A DNA stretch of 39,906 nucleotides, taken from Gryganskiella cystojenkinii. Its lineage: Eukaryota > Mortierellomycota > Mortierellomycetes > Mortierellales > Mortierellaceae. This document shows, in pieces, positions 35,801 to 39,906 of this stretch. The notes under the pieces were generated by a model. It was not told the origin of the DNA, made no database searches, and saw only the letters and a program-made list of their open reading frames with translations. The DNA lies in contig JAAAIG010000306.1 of NCBI GenBank assembly GCA_015852425.1, positions 1 to 39,906 on the forward strand. The letters are read 5' to 3'. Numbering within the stretch: position 1 is the stretch's first letter; every line of letters begins with the position of its first letter. The translations under genes were made by a program, and so were the position numbers.

Positions 35801-36202
35801 GTCCACATCATCAAAGTCTGTTTCGTAGGTAGCCAGAGATTTCTTTGGGTCAAAGATGTTTCTAGAGAAACGCCAACTCTGGACAGTGGCGCGAGGGTTC
35901 AGGATGGTGTTGGTGTAATGGGCGGATGACACAGGAGATTGTTGTTGTGGTTGTAAAGTAGGGGATGAAGAGAATCGGGGGGCAAAGGATGTGGAGGGAG
36001 GAACAGCGACAAATGTAGTGGACGGAGAAGAAGATGATGAGGATGATGTGTTGGATGTCAAATCGACTGAAATATTACAAGGGTGGAGTGTTGGTTGTGG
36101 TTGTGGCCGAGGTCGAGTCGAGAAAGACTCTCTAGAGTGTGGCTGCCGATCGGGATTTTTCTTCTTCTTACTGGCGGACCAGGAATCGTAGTATTCCGGC
36201 AT
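32805..36202 (-). CDS. Large serine-rich orphan protein with two C-terminal membrane segments
   Basis: Two exons on the minus strand, 36202-33088 and 32989-32805, with a 98-base intron (G/GTAAGA to TATAG), joined at phase 1 to 1099 residues. I do not recognise the family. Residues 1-900 are disordered, rich in Ser, Thr, Pro, Gln and Arg, with several His and Asn patches. An acidic stretch (DDDDDDYEDEGGEYYNPDEG) precedes a compact C-terminal module: KSHVAVYEINARWGSRL, a hydrophobic segment at 994-1014, a loop with cysteines at 1013, 1018, 1024 and 1035, and a second hydrophobic segment at 1045-1065 after the splice. This topology suggests a cytosolic tail and a short lumenal or extracellular loop, possibly held by disulfides. 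The start is the ATG at 36202; the upstream frame is leader. The last residues are uncertain, because a GTAAAA donor-like site after GGATATAGCG could lead to another exon. Confidence 0.7.
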
Positions 36203-37426
36203 TATCGTTGCGTGGAGCGAAAACGAGAGAAAGAGAGGGAAAAAAGAGAAAGAAGAATTGTGTGTGTGCAAAAGCGGCAGGAAAGACTGGCTTGTTATTT
36301 GTAAAACTGTTCAATGCTGAGTGAGGCAGCAATGTTTTCTGTTGGTCATACGTTGTTAGTGAACTTGACATCGTTCATGATCATCCGAAAGGGTCCACTC
36401 CTGATAGAAGAAAACGAGAGCGATCTAGTTGTTTCTGACGCCCTTCCGCGCCTTGTAGAATAGCACATGAGAAAAATTTGAGAATAGACCTGGACCCAAG
36501 TACGGTAGAGAATCTAGGCGTGCGTGGATATACTTCTTTTTTAGTCTTGATTTCTCCAGAACAGCGACTCCGGGCCGTCTTGGAACTCGAAATCTTTGAC
36601 GATTCCCTTGAGTCCAGGCCGAGATTCCTCAACATCATAGTCCCTTTCTTTTTTTGCATTCGGTGTGTTTTGTTCTGTTGTCTTTGCGATTGAGGCTGTG
36701 CTTGCGGTGCAGCTCCTTTTTCAGGCCTAGCTCTTCATCATGAGGTTTACGAAGACGTGAATAGTTGACTGTGTCTAGCCCAGTGGATCGTCACCAACAA
36801 CGACTGGATGGCAGTGAGAAGATAGATCCGAGCGATGAAAATAACAATAACACTTGAGCCGAGTGTGCTCTGCTGCAATTAACCTTCTGGGTTGTGGCCA
36901 AGCCCTATCTGTACAAAGTTAAGCGTGGCATGGATCCTCTATCTATTTTTTGCCCAGTGTCTATTTTTGCGCTCAATACACACACACGGACTCTCAAAAA
37001 GAAACTGAAAATGGGTGTTTGGAACAATGAGAAAGCAGGGTGGATCTTTTTTTTCAATCGCATTCGGGGCAGCATCAATTTCAACCCCTCACTCCCGCTC
37101 TTTCCATCTCTTCTTCCTCGTCTTCCTCATCCCCCCTTTCTTTCCTCGACACTTCATCAACCTTTTCCCTCCTTTATTTCTGCTTTCATACGCCTCCTCT
37201 CCCCCACCCTATCTTTGTTCTCTTGTTCTTATCTGCGTTTTCTTGTCTTTCATGCCTACAAGCCCTATTTTTTTGAACTCTGTTTTTTCACCATCAAGTT
37301 CCACGACGGAATCAAAGCTGGGCAACCAACCCCTCCATTGCGCTCAAGAACAGGAAAGGATTAGAACCATAACCGAGTACCCTAAAAGTCAAGACAGCTG
37401 ATCTCTATTTACGCAATCAAGAGATA
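36203..37426. promoter_or_regulatory. Divergent promoter region, orphan membrane protein / zinc transporter
   Basis: 1224 bases between the two start codons. The left end, on the minus strand, is a pyrimidine-rich leader of the orphan gene. At about 37080-37260 the plus strand is strongly pyrimidine-rich, as expected of the zinc transporter's leader. I see no clear TATA box and no recognised zinc-response element. Confidence 0.45.
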
Positions 37427-39639
37427 ATGGTCCATAAGAACGTGGCCCACGACGATGATGAGCCATTACTGCCGCTCATGGACAATGGCTCCGTCCGCAT
37501 GAAGGAGATTCAACAAACTCATCGTGATCACGATATCCTTAAGTCTGCTAAACTCTCTGGATCCACGGTGCACGACTCAATATCATCATCAGAACCAGAA
37601 GATCCTGAGCACCCGCATCATCACCACCACCACGGCCACAGCAACAGCCGCGGCCACAGCCATACCGCCAACAACGGCCAGTCAAGTCTGGCAAAACGAC
37701 CCTCAAACTCGATGGAAAGCAGTGACACTGCCTCTTTATACCTTGCAGACGAACACTACGACGAAGACGAGCCATTGTCGCTGGAAGCCCTCAAGGCTGC
37801 CGAAAAGGATAAGCTTCGACTCAAGATTGCAATCGGACTATGCTCCACCTTCTTTTGCGTAGAGCTCGCAGGAGGTCTTTTGTCTGAATCCCTAGCTCTG
37901 CTTAGCGACTCTTTCCATCTTTTGACAGGTAAGGGAAGATTACGGAGACCGAGGTGAACAGCAAACTGTAGAAAGACGTTGACAAGATGTGGGCTAAGAG
38001 GTCCTTCTGATCCCACTTCCTTCGCGACTTCTCTACAGCTCCGAAAACCAATTGCTGGCTGGGATCTTGGATACTGACTATCATGTCTCGGCCTGTTACT
38101 GCTCATAGATATCACCTCTTTTATCATCTCATTGGCAGCCATCTACCTTTCTCAGCGACCCTCGACCGCGACACATACCTTTGGATACCACCGTGCCGAG
38201 GTTCTTGGAGCACTTTTCTCAATCTTTTTGATCTGGGGGTTGACTTTTCTACTCGTTGTCGAGGCTTATGACCGCGTACGGCATCCAATCGATGTCGACG
38301 GCAAGACCATGTCTGTGATTGCTGGCCTCGGCGTCTTTGTTAATGTTGTGTAAGTTTGCACAGTTCTGAAAGCAAAGAGCAAGAGCATCCCGATGCACGA
38401 TTCATTCCTGTGTATGGTGTCGTCTCGGAAGCAACGAGATATTCATTTTTTTTGGAACCCCTTTTTAGTTTGATGTTTGTCCTAGGAGGCCATCACCACC
38501 ACCACGGTGACGACGACCACGAACATGGACATGGGCACGGGCACTCACATGGACATTCTCATGGTCACGGACATGGAGCCTCTCACGCGGACCATGTCCC
38601 CTTGCACAACGAGGAGGAACATGATCACGACCACGATCACGACCATACCCATAACGGCCACAAAGCGATCCCACAGCACGATCACGACCATCATGGCTGC
38701 AGTAACTCCCCAGAGCCAGTCAACATGCATGGTCACAATCACGGCCATGACCATCATCATCATGTCAACCTTAACATCACAGCCGCGACTCTGCATGTCC
38801 TCGGCGACCTTTTATCCTCAATCGGCGTCTTGATCTCATCCCTGATCATCACATTCTTCCCCTCGATGACCTATCTGGACCCGGTTTGTACTTTTATTTT
38901 CTCTTTCCTGGTGATCCTTACGACCATCGGAGTCTTTAAACGGTCCGTCGGCATTCTTATGGAGAGCGTCCCAAGAGGAATGAACTCGGAGGACGTTCGG
39001 GAGGCTATCTGCAATATCCCTGGAGTCCTTGAAGTAAAAAAATTGCATATCTGGAGCCTGACCCTCGGACAGTCTGCGATGGCGGGATCAATCATCTTGC
39101 AACCTGAGGTCAAGGATGTCCGAAGAGCGTCTGCGATCGTGAGGCGAGCTAGAGCCATGCTGCGGAAACGATACGCAATCCGGGAATCGACCCTGCAGAT
39201 CGAGATGTATGCTCCGCATCGCGGACTGACTAGTGTGGTTACTACTAGCGGTGCGGGTTCGTCTTCGTCTACGGCGTCAATATCGTTGAATGGACACGCT
39301 CACAATCACCAGCACAGTCCTGCCAAGAATTCATTCTCCGGATCCACTGCTACCACGGCCACAGCAGTGACAGCAAGAAGTCCTGCCGTGGACAGTTTAG
39401 CACGCCATGACCAGGATATTATCTTTTCACTTGAGGATGACGACCAGCAAGATAACGATATGGATCGCCATCCGCACAATAGTCACCTGCATGGTGTCAT
39501 CCATCGAGCAGGGACACCCTTGAGTCAGTACAGAGAAAACAGAAAATTCACTGCCGAGGATGAGGAGGAGGACGAGAGCGAGAACGAGATGGAGCAAGAG
39601 ACGGATCAATTTCACTTAGAGCGACAACGGTGGACATAG
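37427..39639 (+). CDS. ZRC1: Zinc transporter of the cation diffusion facilitator family, ZRC1/COT1 type
   Basis: Three exons, 37427-37928, 38109-38349 and 38469-39639, joined in phase (introns 180 and 119 bases) to 637 residues. The metal site is complete: SDSFHLLTD, split by the first intron, gives H164 and D168 in helix 2, and LHVLGDLLSS gives the matching HxxxD in helix 5. Between helices 4 and 5 lies a long His/Asp/Gly loop (HGHGHGHSHGHSHGHGHG and further HDHDHDHDHTH), the zinc-sensing or buffering loop of this family. An unusual second His patch (HHHHHHGHSNSRGHSH) sits in the cytosolic N-terminus, and the C-terminal cytosolic domain keeps EVKKLHIWSLT. The protein should move zinc, perhaps also cobalt, from cytosol into the vacuole or secretory compartments in exchange for protons. 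The tail after about residue 510 is low in complexity and acidic. Confidence 0.92.
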
Positions 39640-39906
39640 TCTCTCTTTCTTTTTTTCTTGTCGTCGGTAGTTTTTCCTTTCGTCTTTCCCCTTTCCTCTG
39701 ATACTTTTGTTTTGTTTTTCGCGTCTCTTTTTCATATACACTTTACTCCTCTTCTCTCCACTCCACTCTCATGTACCTTCACTAATAATTATCCCTTCCT
39801 TCGTTTTCGGGTGTCCAGACCGCCGAATTTTTTTTGAAACCTGCGTTTTCGCCCAAGATTATTATTTTTTGATCTGAGTCTGAAATCGTACTTTTATATC
39901 CCACTC
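39640..39906. other. 3' flank of the zinc transporter gene
   Basis: T-rich sequence after the stop codon up to the window edge. No gene is seen. Confidence 0.6.

Noticed and set aside
38480..38780. Dense CAC/CAT repeats resembling a tandem repeat locus
   Set aside because: They encode the His-rich zinc loop of the transporter in an intact frame and need no separate explanation.
1..39906. CRISPR array, operon, integrated element or virus
   Set aside because: No regularly spaced repeats, no transposase, integrase, reverse transcriptase or capsid-like frame was recognised.

Overview
The window looks like nuclear DNA of a filamentous fungus, most likely an early-diverging one of the Mortierella type (inference). 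The genes carry short spliceosomal GT-AG introns, leaders are pyrimidine-rich, and proteins carry long Ser, Gln and His tracts. The gene set also points to a fungus: a Zn2Cys6 regulator, an HAL5/NPR-type kinase, a fungal-type 99-residue complex I subunit and a Crinkler-type domain whose sequence resembles those reported from Mortierella and Rhizophagus. I see no prokaryotic operons, no CRISPR array, no tRNA or rRNA gene and no recognisable transposon.

Layout, left to right. 1-396 (-): N-terminal part of a Crinkler-like (CRN) protein cut by the window edge. 1064-2833 (-): type II membrane O-fucosyltransferase-like enzyme. 3750-4199 (-): small secreted glycine-rich protein. 4200-7940: gene-poor stretch with four CT/GA microsatellites and a probable 5' leader. 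7941-15454 (+): a very long Zn2Cys6 transcription factor gene with unusually large introns (5' end uncertain). 16291-18085 (-): DHA2-type MFS transporter. 18720-19890 (+): small protein resembling a Mediator tail subunit. 20180-22387 (+): Ded1/DDX3-type DEAD-box helicase with a one-base frameshift in exon 3. 22685-26371 (+): FHIP (RAI16-like) protein, expected to link dynein to early endosomes. 26831-29408 (-): HAL5/NPR-type Ser/Thr kinase. 31672-32416 (+): NDUFB10-type complex I subunit. 32805-36202 (-): large serine-rich orphan protein with two C-terminal membrane segments. 37427-39639 (+): ZRC1/COT1-like vacuolar zinc transporter.

The genes do not form one pathway. They are individually transcribed housekeeping, transport and regulatory genes, several in divergent pairs sharing a promoter region (MFS/Mediator-like, kinase/NDUFB10, orphan/zinc transporter). 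Exon boundaries were set by hand from splice consensus and phase: all proposed joins keep frame except the helicase exon 3. No multi-gene novel system is evident. The best leads are the helicase frameshift, the orphan membrane protein, the large-intron regulator gene, the Crinkler fragment and the coding-like NDUFB10 intron.
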